NCBI GenBank assembly: GCA_023213395.1
Contig: CM041465.1
Span: 7,874,001-7,938,000, forward strand
DNA length: 64,000 bases
Direction: 5' to 3'
From: Cycas panzhihuaensis
Taxonomy: Eukaryota > Cycadophyta
Shown here: positions 49,576 to 61,623 of the stretch, piece by piece
Position numbering within the stretch: the first letter of the stretch is position 1
Layout: each line of letters starts with the position of its first letter
Made by a program: the position numbers and the translations under genes
The notes under the pieces: generated by a model
Databases searched by the model: none
The model's input: the letters and a program-made list of their open reading frames with translations, nothing else
Told to the model about the DNA's origin: nothing

Positions 49576-52067
49576 TCTTTACCCCCTCTAAAGGCTACAT
49601 CACCAAAAAAAAATTATCAAGTTGTAATGTTCATGATAAAAAACTTTAACTTTTAATTTTATTTTTTTAATCTAAAAAAATGCAATAAACTAGTCAAAAA
49701 TGTAACTATCTATTTAAAAATACAATGTCTTCAATTATATTATCAATTATCTGATCATATTTTTGACAGTGTTCTCATGTTTATGGTTATATCTCTATAT
49801 TTTTCATGTTGTAAAATCATATTTTTCACTATAACATTTAATTTTTTTTTTTAATTATAAAGTGAACTTATTAGATATGTGGCTCCCTGCTACATCGTAC
49901 TGATATCTATCTCTTGGAGTTGATCCCCTACTGAAATAGTTCTGGATCACCTCAGAAAATAAGAGAAAGGGATCTTGGACAACTCATTTTTCCAACTCCC
50001 TCCCGTAAAAATGAAATTTAACATATCTATCTTTTACTTAAAAAGAGAGGCCTTTTTCTCTCTTTTCTAAGATTTTTTTTGTCTTTCATCCATTAGATCC
50101 ATCCAAGTGAATTTTATTCTTTTACAATCACCATTCTTGAATAAAATCACTTTGAAATGAGAAAATAATCAGTCTCACATCCATTAAGGTCAATTATTGA
50201 TCTTAATATACTTGTCATGGAGCTTTTTGGACACATGAATGCTACACTTTTCATTCATTTACCTTTAGATTGACTCTTAGATTGGCCTCCAAAATGCTCC
50301 AAGTCCTTTTACCTATTAATGAGCCTAAACTATGATAGGGAATACTCCAAAACCTAATTATTGATGAGATTAGATTATGACAATCAAGCTCTAAAATCCT
50401 TCACCCTATTAATGAGTTTAAACTATGATAAAAGGCTCTAAAGCTTCACCCACTAATAAGTTGAAACTATGGTAGTCTATAGGGTCCAAAAAGTCACCTA
50501 TTAATAAGCTAAAAAGTTATGATAGTCCATCCTTTGAGCTATAGTAAAAGGACTTTCTTTTGAAGTATGGTTAATGAGAGTATAGTAAAATGACTAGTTA
50601 TATTCTTAAGTCCCATCTAATTTATGGTCATTTAGCATTGCTTTTACATTGAGAGAATGAGAACTCAGTCTATTTGGTTAGGCTTTTAGGTAAAATTTCT
50701 TTAATTTATTCTTGTAGAAATTTTATTTTAATTTATTGTAGTTTTATTGTAAGTTTGTAAACCATCATTCATATACCTTTTCTTATACCCTTTATCTGAT
50801 AAAGAATCCTTCACTCTCATTGTTGTCACCTTTCACTATCCTACTTCCTTCTTAAAGTAGGAGCTTTAAGTGTTAAGAGGAAAAATATTTCACCAAAACC
50901 TAGCCCTCCTCAGTTCTAGTAGGTTTCTTGTATTTTTTCGTATGAAAATAATTAGTTTAAGGTTTGTTTCATTTGCATTAGTCCATGTTTTGATGAAATG
51001 TTATATTGATTTTATTGATGATATATGTTAAATTATAATGGACGTATTATTATGCTATCACCTACTAATGAGTGATATTTATGGCATTAAATCTCTCTTT
51101 CAAGATCATTCTTATTAATTTCTTCCTTTAAAACATCATGTTTCATGCTTTTATCTTGATTTCACCCTTAGATTATTTTTTTAATCACTTTTTAGGCTTG
51201 TGCTTATTTTCTTCTTCCTTTCTTGGGCTATTTTTCTCATTAATAAAGTCATTTATGCTAAAATGTATCAATAAAAATCATTATATGAATTTTTAATAAG
51301 TTATTCTTATCTTCTAATTCATCATGTTTTTGGTCCTACCAAAAACATGAATAATCACATTTTATGAAGAAAATCACATTTTTGGTTGGTCAAAATATGA
51401 CCAGTCACATTTTTTACTGTCATATATGTAAAACTTTTCTAGCATGTTAGTTTTCTATATGATACTACCCAGATTCAATGGAAACCTACCCTAATTGTGT
51501 CTAAACTAATGGAAACCCTATTATCTCCTATCAGTTGAAGTGTATAATATGAGGGATAAAGATTTTGGAAGTGTTTCTTAATATTTTTTAGAGATTTTAC
51601 TACTACTACTTGGAAAAAAATTTTGAAGTAAGAAAAGATAAAGTCAAGAGAAGGATTTTGAAGCTTTGGTTGTTATTTCACTTCTGCTTAAATTTCAATC
51701 ATTAGTGTTTCTAAAAATACTTGGATTTTCATAAATTTTTTAACTTTAATCTTCTTTTCTTCTTGGTAAGATCATTCGTATTACAAACTCTTGTAATTCC
51801 TCTACTCTTTTGTGTCTATTTATATTCAGAATCTTTCCTTTCTTCTTAGTGATAATTGAAGTACCCTTGTATTTATTTTCTTCCTTAGAAATTTGTCTAA
51901 AAGGTCCACCCTTTATCAAAAGAAAAAAGGCTAGGCTATTGTGAATAATGGTCATCTCTTCACTAACAAGATAGCTACTCTCTCATATTCTTTCTTAATT
52001 GTCCAAATCCTTAAGGGGTCTACTTTCATCTTAACTTGCTTGTGGCTGCCATTGAGCCTATTATTTT
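49576..52067. other. AT-rich stretch without recognisable gene
   Basis: It may include the 3' LTR of the third gypsy element, but no second LTR copy is in the window to prove it. A degenerate tandem repeat lies at 50288-50535. The ORF at 51746-51955 (minus) has no motif that I recognise. Confidence 0.4.
50288..50535. repeat. Degenerate tandem repeat, unit about 47-57 bp
   Basis: Five imperfect units share CTCYAAA..C..TCACCTATTAA and TGAGTTTAAACTATGATA. They start near 50288, 50345, 50390, 50437 and 50485. Spacing varies through small indels. Confidence 0.6.
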
Positions 52068-52083
52068 TGTATTTCTTTTCTTT
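52068..52083. repeat. LINE target site duplication, left
   Basis: TGTATTTCTTTTCTTT, identical to 58532-58547. It runs into the poly-T tract. Confidence 0.85.
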
Positions 52084-52094
52084 TTTTTTTTTTT

Positions 52095-52264
52095 GATATG
52101 GTAAAAAATGAAATTAAAGGGGTTTTATCTGGGTCCCCAAAACCGATACATCAAGCCAACTGGCTAAGCGAGCCCGACCATGACAGGCCCATGGTCTAGC
52201 CCAATAACTATCTCCTAACCTCCTCAGTTAGCCTCACCAATATGAGCTTCAGCGCTGACCAATC
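52095..52264 (-). other. LINE 3' UTR
   Basis: Between the RNase H stop region and the poly-A tail. No coding signal. Its end on the minus strand is TACCATATC followed by A14. Confidence 0.6.
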
Positions 52265-53752
52265 TCAGTAACTCCTCTGGGTAATCCCTTTTCCAGACCC
52301 TCGAACTCTTATTTGCCACGGCCCGGTTGCGGCCAATCTACCGCCATATTCCCTTCCACGAACGTATGTTGAATCAAGCACACCGACTTTGGACCTCAAC
52401 ATGTCACAGGCATCCACGAAAATATCTACGTTGTCCCATCCGGGCCGCTTCCGTTTCAAGCATTTTATGACATACATAGAATCCCCCTCTATGATCACCT
52501 TCTGGGCACCCTCCTCGTCCAACAGGGTAATCGCTTTCAGCATTGCCCGCACCTCAGCCTTTTGGTTCGTATGGATTCCCATATATTCTACAAAGGCCCA
52601 CCTCAAATTCCCATCCTCATCCCTAGCGGACCTCCTCCTTGCTTCTAGGGTTTCCTTTGGCTCCATCAAAGTTCACCTTTCCCCACTGAATATCCGGGGG
52701 CTGCCATTTAACGTCCCTCGACTCTCTCTGGGCCCCTCCGAGGACAATACCCCAATCTCTTATGATGCCTTCTTCCCCCACTGGAGTCCTGTCCCCTTTA
52801 GGCACCTCTAACATTTCTAAAATGCCCTTTCTGATCTCCACAAATAGGGACCACCCATCCTTCTCTCTTCCCTCAAAGATCCTCCTATTCCTTTCTTTCC
52901 AAATGTACCAGGAACCAACCGGCAAGATCATCCTCCAGATTCTTTTGAGGGTTTTACTTTTAAAAGGAGAGGTCCAGGCTTTCCATTGACCTAATAGAGA
53001 TTTTGATGAAACCTGTGCCACCCCATCCACGACCGTAAATTATTCCATATGTCCACCGAGAACGGGCAGTGAATGCTAAGGTGAACCAGGGTTTCTACGT
53101 CCCTCTTGCATAGCACACACCTGCTAGCCAGTTGGAAGCCCCTTTTTGATAAATTATCCAAGGTAAGAAGTTTGTTTTGGAGGCTCAACCACCAAAAGCA
53201 TTTATTTTGGAAGAATTCCCAACTTCCAAACCCGGCTAATATATCATTCTTGCCCCAACCTTCCCTGCTCAACCTTAGATTATAACCCTCTTTCACCGAA
53301 TAAGAGCCCGCCACCGAGGCAGGCCAAACCAACGTATCAGGCCCAGGCCTCTTCGGGATATACTGGAGCCTTAATATCTCCCTAACTCTTTGAGTCCCAT
53401 CCTCAAAACCTTGCAAGTCCTCAAACGACCTCCATCTCCTATCCCTGCCATGCCCTTCCCAGTAATCTTTTACCATCGGTCCATAGCGAGAAACACATTC
53501 CCTCTGCAGATCTCCAATATTAGGCTCCCTAATTTGGATTGCCCTTTCACCATCTGTCTTCCCGAACTTAATGCATTCTCCGTCCCCCGCTTCCATCTCA
53601 TACCTTCTTGAGATAGACCTAGTAGACCTAATGGCCTTCCATATCGGGGAGCCCTCCAAGCAGTGCCCCTCCTCCAGCAGAAAGTGATTATCCCCCAAAT
53701 ATTTCCTAGCCAGAATTCTCCCCCAGACCAGACTTCTTTGGTGAGTCTCCAC
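52265..53752 (-). pseudogene. LINE ORF2 C-terminal part: zinc-binding domain and RNase H
   Basis: The frame from 53752 is open for 253 codons. It contains RSLVWGRILARKYLGDNHFL, then the reverse-transcriptase zinc-binding block NKCFWWLSLQNKLLTLDNLS, with SRCVLCKRDVETLVHLSIHC and FSVDIWNNL. A frameshift leads into a linker with IWKERNRRIFEGRE, then plant LINE RNase H: WGKVNFDGAKGNPRSK, NQKAEVRAMLKAI, VIIEGDSMYVIKCL and DSTYVRREGN-like sequence with the D-E-D residues kept. The RNase H helps clear the RNA template. Frameshifts lie near 53000, 52640 and 52350. Confidence 0.88.
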
Positions 53753-55640
53753 CCCATCTTAGCGGAAGGGCTTCATTAAAGAAGCCCAATCTTCCGACTG
53801 AGGCCCCGCCCACTTGGGCTTGCAAACCTTCTCCCAAGACACAAGATGGAATCTCCTTTTTTCTTCGGACCCTGACCAAAGAAATCTCTTCATGATCCCC
53901 TCCAAAGTCGCGATAACCTTGCTAGGCATCTTAAAGATAGACATCTGATAAACTGGAATGCTCTGCAAGGAAGCCACTACAAGTTGAATTTTCCCTGCCC
54001 AACTGAGGAGAGCTCCTTTCCACCCCGCCAACTTCTTATTAAATCTACTCACTCACGGGATCCCACAAAGACGCCTCATCTTGCCCACAAATAAAGGCAT
54101 ACCGAGGTAAGAGCTAGGTAGGTCACCCCTAGCCATCGCCAGAATCCTGCTTATTCTTCTCTGCTTGCCTCAAGGTGTTAATAAAGAAAGTCGAGCTTTT
54201 ATCAAAGTTAATTTTCTGATTTGTGGCCTTTTCATAAACCTGAAGACCCGATTTTAAAGCCCTAGCCTCCTCTAGGGAGGCCCTACACTGAAAATGTTGT
54301 CATCGACAAACGATGTAGCACAATATTTTCCAGGTTGGAGGTGGCTCTCAAACCATTTAGCCTACCCAACCGCTGAGCCTCTAGAGTAGCCCTGCCTAAC
54401 ATTTCGGCCATGATAATGAAAAGGAAAGGGGAGAGGGGATCTCCTTGCCTCAAACCCCTAGATCCACAAAAGAAAGGGGTCGACCTGCCATTGATAAGCA
54501 AAAAGGAAACGTTAGAGACACAGCATTTCATCCATTCTCTCCATACTTCCCCAAATCCAAACGCCTCGAGACAATCTAGCAGGCAGTCCCACGCCACTCT
54601 ATCATAAGCTTTTGACATGTCTATTTTAATTATCATTCCGGCCTCCTTACGATGGAGCGTCGAATGCAGGGTTTCGTGGACAACTATAATACCGTAGTGA
54701 TTTGTCGCCTTTCACGAAACCATCTTGGTTAGGAGAAATGACCCCTGGTAAAGTCTCCTCAATCGATTTGCTAGCACTTTAGACAATATTTTGTATTTTA
54801 CATTGCACAAACTTATGGGTCTAAAGTCTTCCATGACTTCCACCCCCTCTTTCTTCGGAATCAGGGCCAGAAAGGTGGCCTGCCACTCCTTCAAGATTGT
54901 ACGCCTTGAGCAAAATTCATTAAGCGCCGACATCAGATCCTCCTTGATTATCTCCCAGAACTCTTGGAAAAAACCAGGAGGGAAACCATCCGGCCCGGGC
55001 GCCTTATCCTTCCCCATGTTGAATCTGACCTTCTCCACCTCCTCCTGAGTAAAAGGTTCTGTCAGCTTTTTATTGAAATCCTCCGAGATCACGCTCGGGA
55101 TATGTTGTAAAAGAGCGTACGAGGCGGGGTCCCGACACCTGTGCTCGTAAAAGCTCCTTAAAGTATTCCATCGCAATACCACCGATCTTATCCTCGGCCT
55201 CATGCAGCTCCCCACTTCTGTTCCGGATTTTAGTTATCCTGTTATAAGTCCTATGTCTCATCGTGGAGAGGTGAAAAAACCTGGTATTTCTATCCCCCTC
55301 CCTCAGCCACTGCTCTCTGGATTTCCAAAAGATCTCCTCCCTCTCCAACACCTCCTCAAGTTTCCTGGAGATAGAGAGTTCCTGATTACCCAGATCCAGG
55401 GATCTGCCTTCGATCTGGATCCTATCCTCAATCTCTTTGAGCTCCCCTAACAACCCGCTCTTATTCTCAAAAATGTTTCCGAAGACCTCCCTGTTCCATA
55501 CCTTGATATGACGCTTAATCCGATTCGGTTTCTTGAGAACACAGACATGGCACAACCTTGGATCCGGACGCTCCACCATTCCCGGATCTTCTCCCTCAAA
55601 TCAGATGCTTGACCACATTAGCTCAAAGCGGAAAGGAGCC
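53753..55640 (-). pseudogene. LINE ORF2 reverse transcriptase
   Basis: The blocks are in order: KAPGPDGFPPGFFQEFW, AALIPKKEG-like ALIPKKEGVEVMEDFRPISL, CNVKYKILSKVLANRLRRL, IIKIDMSKAYDRVAWDCLLD, RGLRQGDPLSPFLFIIMAEM and, after a frameshift near 54330, TSFVDDNIF. The last is the active site, FVDD for the usual FADD (about 54300-54312). The thumb part follows (YLGMPLF, KLAGWKGALLSWAGKIQLV). A long stretch with WFLREGDRNTRFFHL-like WLREGDRNTRFFHLS (about 55290) links it to the endonuclease. Breaks lie near 54640, 54270 and 54060. Confidence 0.9.
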
Positions 55641-56358
55641 CCTTGAGCGATTCAGAATGGACCCCTCCAGAATAAGAGGCAAATGGTCCGACCCAAATTT
55701 TGGCAAGGCTTCCAATCTAACCCCTTCAAAATGACATGCCCATTCATAGTTTGTTAACATCCTGTCCAGCCTGCATTGGATATGGTTATGACCTAACCTC
55801 CTATTGGACCAGGTGAACCTGGCACCCCTAAGGGGAACATCCATCAAGCCCCCCGCTTGTAAAACGCACCTAAATCAGACATACTTCTGGTCCAACCGCT
55901 ATGCCCCCCTTTCTTCTCATCCGGACTAAGGGAAGAATTGAAGTCCCCACCCACCAACCACGGGCCTCCCCAATCTTTATGGATCTCCACGGGCACTCCC
56001 ATAATCCCTCCTACCCTCAACCGACATGGGGGCATGACGCGTTTGTAATCCAATACTCCTTGTTGGTCAAGAGACCGACCAAACCAATGGTTATGAAATG
56101 CTCAGACTTGCACACCTCATAACCTCTCCACCTTTTTGGGTTCCATAGAGAGGCCAAACCCCCTGAACCCGCCATCCCACGCTAGTCATCCTCTCCCTCT
56201 TTTCCACACCTTGTTGAGAACCTCGTCTCCCTTATCCGCTCCAATTTGGTTTCCTGCAAAAGAATAAGATCCGGCTCTACCCTTATCCTTAATTCCCTGA
56301 TCATTCTCTGCTTAGATGGGGCGTTTAACCCCCTAATGTTCCATGATAGGACTTTCAT
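55641..56358 (-). pseudogene. LINE ORF2 N-terminal AP-type endonuclease
   Basis: ORF2 starts at the ATG at 56358 (MKVLSWNIRGLNAP), 13 bases after the ORF1 stop. The endonuclease motifs follow: PDLILLQETKL (catalytic Glu), WLVGGDFNSSLSPDEK and FGSDHLPLIL (catalytic Asp-His). It nicks the target DNA so that the RT can prime there. Frameshifts near 56190 and 56050 and a stop near 55850 break it. Confidence 0.9.
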
Positions 56359-56370
56359 CTAGAGCATCCA

Positions 56371-57830
56371 TCATCCTTTCCTACTCCTGAGGTTGGGGCC
56401 TTCTGCCACCCCCCCCTCTTTTAATGTGCTCTGAAGACCCATATCTATTTGTGCTTGAGTTTCTTTCTCTCTCATAATCTTTTTTGGGGGTCTACCCACC
56501 TTCTTCTCCAACCCGAAATCTGGTGCCCTTCTTGCTTCTGATGTTTTTGAGACCCATTTACGAGTCCCTCCTCCACCTTTCTCTGCTTCACCCTTAGGAC
56601 CTGCCCCTCCTTCGGCCGCAAGACCAATCTGGCGAACCTCTTGGGTCGCTTCTCTCAAGCTCCCTTCCTCAGGTTCAGACAAATAATCCTCTAGATCCCA
56701 GTTTATGTTCTTGACGATACCTGCCAATGCTGATTCATCAATGTTGACCAGAGGAACATCTCCCCCCTGCCCAAGTTCGTTAGGATGATCTTTATGTTCA
56801 ATCTGTCCCGAAACCGGAGCCGAGCCTAGGGCACGACCATCCAAAGACCAAACTAGACCCCTTCCTGTGCTCGACGCCTCCCGGTGCAATGGAATAGCCA
56901 AGCACTGCCGACGCACTTGAATCTGACTTTTCACACTGCTGGATGGACCGATGACATTAGGCACCTCGCTCGAAGTCCCCCCAACTTCCTCGGCACTCCC
57001 ACACTCCTTTCCTGGACTTTCAGGTGCTCTAGCTTCGTCATTCGCCCTCCCAGTCCCCTGGTTCTCCACACTCTGAAGAACCCTGGACATTGAAAGGGAA
57101 GATGTCCCTTGGTCTTGCACTTAGCACACCTGAAACCCTCCGTTTCATAAAATAAACCTTGGATGATAGATCTACCATCCGACTCAATCTCTACCTCCGC
57201 TGGGAATTCCCCGTCTAACTTAGCCAGCGCACAGAACCTGGCATTCATCAATCTGGATCTATGCCTAGTGGCCGAATCCCAGGCTAGAAGAGGCCCAATT
57301 ATTCTGGCCGCTCCTTTCACCGTCTCTGGGTTCCAAAATGCAAAGGGAGCCCAGGGAGTTGAACCCACACTGGAGCTTGTTTCACCGCAGGGATTCCCGG
57401 GTCAAAGTCAGGATGCCATTTCTCCAATGACATAGCCTTCCTTCCAAACATCCAATGGGACTTTAAGATAGGGATCATGTCCTCTTGATTTAAGAATCTA
57501 AAAGGACACAACCTTTTGGTAGTGCCATAACTTGGACGGGGTTTACGGTCTTCCATTTGTTTCGATCCACTCTCTAATAGCATCCAAGCTCGGCACAGGG
57601 CTGAAAACCTACCCACCGTGCTATACTCCCAATCTTGAATAGTTTTTCGGTTACTTCTTTCGGGATGGTGAGTTTATATCTATTTCCAATCTTGACCAGA
57701 ATAATGTCTTGTTCTTCATAATTTCTGGTTCTTACAGCGTCTAGGTAAGATCTCCCAGGGGAGAACCGAGTCCAGTTCGTCCGACAAAGATCATATTGGT
57801 AACAAAAACAAGAGGCTTACACAAGCTGAA
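56371..57830 (-). pseudogene. LINE ORF1 (DUF4283-type with CCHC zinc knuckle)
   Basis: From about 57830 the frames read GRSYLDAVRTRNYEEQDIIL, KIGNRYKLTIPKEVTEKL, LEKWHPDFDPGIPA and APVWVQLPGLPLHF, then NPETVKGAARIIGPLLAWDS. This is the DUF4283 fold of plant LINE ORF1 proteins. A perfect CX2CX4HX4C knuckle follows (CAKCKTKGHLPFQC, about 57083-57125). A long charged, Gly/Glu-rich tail ends at the stop at 56371. ORF1 binds LINE RNA. Frameshifts near 57560, 57360 and 57100 break it. The exact start is uncertain. Confidence 0.82.
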
Positions 57831-58531
57831 ATAAAGCACAACTAAGACTCAGAATAGAACACGAGTCTGCACGTAGCCATACCCTTCTTCTATTGGCGAA
57901 TCTGGGTAGCCTTTCGAATCGTCCTGCGTCTCCTATAGCGGCCGAAACCCTTGAGGATGAAACCTTCCACGCCAGGTTCAAACGCAGAACAACGCCTCCA
58001 AGGCCCCGAGACACCTTCCCAATACCGCTATCCCTCGGGATCAACACAAGCCCGCCACGCTTCGCCAGAATGCGCTCAGTGCGCCTTGCCAAACCCTCAA
58101 TCAAGAGGTTACGCCAATCTTCACGGATGCCCGAGCATAAAAATGCTCACGCCATCGCACCGATCACTGGGGATATTAACGCAGTCCGATGTCTGCAGGA
58201 ATGTCTAAGGTCCGCGACCCTCCCAAGCCAAAACACACCCTTTAGATTGGCCTTGAAGGCGGCGCTCATCCTCTAGAAAATCGCTCGGTGTAACCAACGA
58301 TCCGGAGACCGCGGGAGATAATCGGTAGCTGTTGCTCTCTTCCTCCTCTCGATGAGCAGGTCTTACATTCCGGCCGGTGCATGCTCCTCTAACACCGCCA
58401 CGGCAGGCGATTGAGGGCGGCTGAATACATCTGCGGCGGTAGCCTGCATCTCCTTCACCCTCCGAATGACGCCATGGCGTCCGGACTCTCCCCGAGAACA
58501 CTTGCGCTGCCACGCTCTTCACGCCAAACCC
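57831..58531 (-). other. LINE 5' UTR
   Basis: About 700 bp of GC-rich sequence with CpG sites between ORF1 and the target duplication. Several short ORFs here (58205-58522, 57817-58104) have no recognisable domain. It probably holds the internal promoter. Confidence 0.6.
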
Positions 58532-58547
58532 TGTATTTCTTTTCTTT
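58532..58547. repeat. LINE target site duplication, right
   Basis: TGTATTTCTTTTCTTT, identical to 52068-52083. Confidence 0.88.
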
Positions 58548-59707
58548 CATTATTAGTTTTAAAGGAAATTTTAAAGGAGTTCGATCACATGAAAGAGAGA
58601 AAGCTATTCTGAGGTAGGAGTTTATTAATAGACTAGAAATAATAGAAAGTTATTAGTATTATTCTTATTTAATTTCATTCCTTTCATTGATTTTTTGTTT
58701 TAAAAGGAAATCTAAATATATAAATGATATGTCTTTGATGTGATAAGATTATATAAGATTAAAAGATCCTTTAGTGTCCACAAGACTCCATTTGTGATAG
58801 AATCTCTCTACTTTTCAATCTATTACTTGTTCATGGATGATAATTTGATTATGATTGATTGCTTGTAACTTGATAGTCTAAATATCATTCATTATAGAAA
58901 AAATATATCTTTAAAATCTCTCAAAATCATTTTCCAAAAAGAAAATATCATGTAATTTGAATAAAAGTTTTATATAAACATTTTATATAATTAGATCTCT
59001 TGGTGATTTGCATATATAGTTACATGTTGTATTAGTTGCTTTTCACACTAGTATCTTCTTTATTAAAAAGGTATGTGTCATACCTAAAGGAAGTAGTTTT
59101 CTTTTTATCTTAGTATGTATCATTTAAAAAATTAAAAATGAAAAAAGATATTGCATGAGTGTTTAATTCTCTTATTTGTATGTTAAAAAGAAGGTGGATA
59201 GATTTTGTAGATTCATTGATTACTTTTGTGATTCCATTTTATTTTAAAATAAATAAAACCAAAAAGGAAAAAGACAAAACCCTTCCATTATTTAGCCCTT
59301 CTCCTTCATTTTAGTAAAACTAAAAAGGTTGAAAAAATAGAAGGAAATGAGTCCTTAGGAAGGATACAAGATACATTATCAGTGTAATCTTGAATTCAAT
59401 ACTCCTCCATCTGATTATGTAGGCTAGTAAATTAAATCACCCTCCCTATATTCTAGCCTTTTGTTATCTCATTCTTATCTATTAAATGGTATAATTAGGC
59501 GGAGACTCCTTCTTAGGAGTTGGAAAAGGTGGTCCCTTAGGTTCTCTTAGGCTTCTTGTCTCTTAGCTTAGACTTCAAATAGAGGAAACATATCACTAGT
59601 TAAGAGATATTTGGTTTAGGTTTAACCAAAGCATGTCACTCTGTAATAGAGAGTCTAGTTTTCAAACTACAAGATTTGTTAAAATCCTGACTTAGAGCTA
59701 TATAGTC
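58548..59707. other. AT-rich stretch without recognisable gene
   Basis: I see no ORF, repeat or motif here that I can support. It may be leader or LTR sequence of the copia element whose gag appears at 63667. Confidence 0.4.
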
Positions 59708-60031
59708 TAGTGGGGTTAATGTTCCTCACCCCACTCCTACCTTAGAAACATATGAGTGCACACATATTAATGGTAGGTTAGTTGAGTTTATTTTAATGTT
59801 AAGTTGAGTATTATTTTATATTTGTTTGAATTTTGAGGTTGAGGAGGTTTTGCTCCTCCCTCATAACTATATATCTTATGGTGTGCATAACCTTAGTGTT
59901 TTTTAACACCACCTAATTTGGAATATTTATATATTATTCAACTATGTAATGATATATTATGAATGCATTTTCAATATGGATTGAGATCAATGTTTACCTA
60001 TTAGACTTTACTCTCTACTATATTTTCAACA
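59708..60031 (+). repeat. 5' LTR of deleted copia element
   Basis: It starts TAGTGGGGTTAATGTTCC (TG decayed to TA) and ends ATATTTTCAACA, directly before the primer site. It matches 62325-62671. It holds the GTGTTTTTTAACACC palindrome at 59896-59910. Confidence 0.85.
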
Positions 60032-60033
60032 TT

Positions 60034-60045
60034 TGGTATCAGAGC
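60034..60045 (+). other. Primer binding site (tRNA-iMet)
   Basis: TGGTATCAGAGC, an exact match to the standard plant copia primer site, two bases after the LTR. Confidence 0.95.
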
Positions 60046-61623
60046 TAGATCTTGGAAACTAACATGGGATCAGAGTTCTTCAGCATGGTACCATCTTTTA
60101 CTCAATTTGAGTTTGTTTTAGCATCATTTAACTCAGTCAAAGTTGACCTTCTCTTTCTGTACTTAGTTCACTTGCTAGAAAGGGATCTGTTCATTGTTTC
60201 TTCAATAACATGACTATTATAGCTCTCTTTTTCAAACCGTAAGAACTGGCGGAAAGTATTTTTAAGGCTCTACATATTAGAACTAGTTTCATCTTATTCT
60301 AATATTAGTTTGTAGGTGTTTAAAGCTCCTCAAGTCAAGGCTCTAGTTTAGCCCTAATTAAACATATTTTATAATATTTTGAGCTAATTTTTTCATCTAA
60401 ATTAAATATATTTAAGTACTATTTACTACTAATTAGTTTTTTGATGATATATATTATTTTTTCATAAGATTACAAGTTGATTTATAGCTGTTAGTATCAG
60501 TTTTATCATCTTAAGGGTTTAGAGGTCCACTTGGATCAATACATCAAATTGGTACTATTTACCTTGACTATTTACTTTATTTTTATACTTTTATTTAAAT
60601 ATAACATAATTTTTTGAGCATATTTGATTGTTTCAAGTATTATATCTTCTGAAAATTTCAAGGTATACCTAGTTTACTTTTGAATTTACAAAGGAACTTC
60701 TTATTATGTGATTTACATTAGTATAAAGAATATTCTTTCTACATCTTAAAGTCATTTATTTAACTTAAAAAGACCATCGCAAAGGTCATACTTACAAGTT
60801 CTTTTGCTCATTTTTTACTTCAAATTTTATTTAAATATTCTAAGATTTAAGAGCATTCAAATATTAAAGGTTCTATTGATTCATTACATCATATTAGAGA
60901 AAGTGCATATAGTATTCGTATTTGTAAAGAGCATCTCAATTTAAAAGTTATTAGATTACATATGATCATTCAAGGAACATATTTAATTAAAGACACATTC
61001 ATTTAAAAATTTATATTTCAAACTTCTTGATTTACTAGTAGAAGGCATATTTTAATTACTTTAAAGTTATTACAATTAAAAGTTAAAAGATGCACAATAT
61101 TGCATAACTATAAACTTATTCTTTTGTACTTTTAAGAATTTCAAGGCACACTCCATTAAACAGTTTATTTATAAGATTCATATATTTATTATTACTTAAA
61201 AGGAACATAGTTTGAATATTGTTTTCAATCTAAGAGGATATTTACTTTACATTCTTTAAGGAATCTCTTATTTGATTGATTAAGAATGCATTTAAACATT
61301 GAAACAAATTGAAGTTTCATTTATTTGAGTTCTATTTTTAGCTCCTTATTATTCAATCAAGTTTTAGAAAAGAAGTGTATTTAGTTTCCTTTGGAAGCTT
61401 GTTACTTTACTTTACATATTTTTTTCAAAGGAACATTTACCATTTTCAATTCAAAATGATATTTGATTGTGTAAAGAAACATTTACCTTGCTTCATTCTT
61501 TCATGTTTTAAATAATGAATTTATTCTAAAGTATCATTTATTAGTTTTTTATTTGAGGATTATTCTTCTTATTTGTTCAATAAAGATCATATTTTTTTAT
61601 CATGTACTACAATATTTTATACA
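60046..61623 (+). other. Long leader of deleted copia element
   Basis: About 1.6 kb of AT-rich sequence without an ORF between primer site and gag. Like the nested copia element at 37828-46904, the leader is unusually long. Confidence 0.5.

Larger units (their letters stand above)
52084..58531 (-). mobile_element. Full-length L1-type LINE
   Basis: On the minus strand: 5' UTR, ORF1 with zinc knuckle, ORF2 with endonuclease, RT, zinc-binding and RNase H domains, a short 3' UTR and a poly-A tail (T tract 52081-52094). Perfect 16-bp direct repeats flank it, as expected from target-primed insertion. It is visibly more GC-rich than the sequence on either side. ORFs carry only a few frameshifts and stops, so it is younger than its surroundings but not active as it stands. 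Confidence 0.92.

Noticed and set aside
51746-51955. Minus-strand ORF of 69 aa
   Set aside because: Lys-rich, with no motif, neighbour or repeat copy to support it as a gene.
52389-52811. Plus-strand ORF of 140 aa
   Set aside because: It is antisense to the LINE RNase H domain, which has its acidic residues in the minus frame.
58205-58522. Minus-strand ORF of 105 aa at the LINE 5' end
   Set aside because: No recognisable domain; position and GC richness fit a LINE 5' UTR. The DUF4283 and knuckle signals of ORF1 start only at about 57830.
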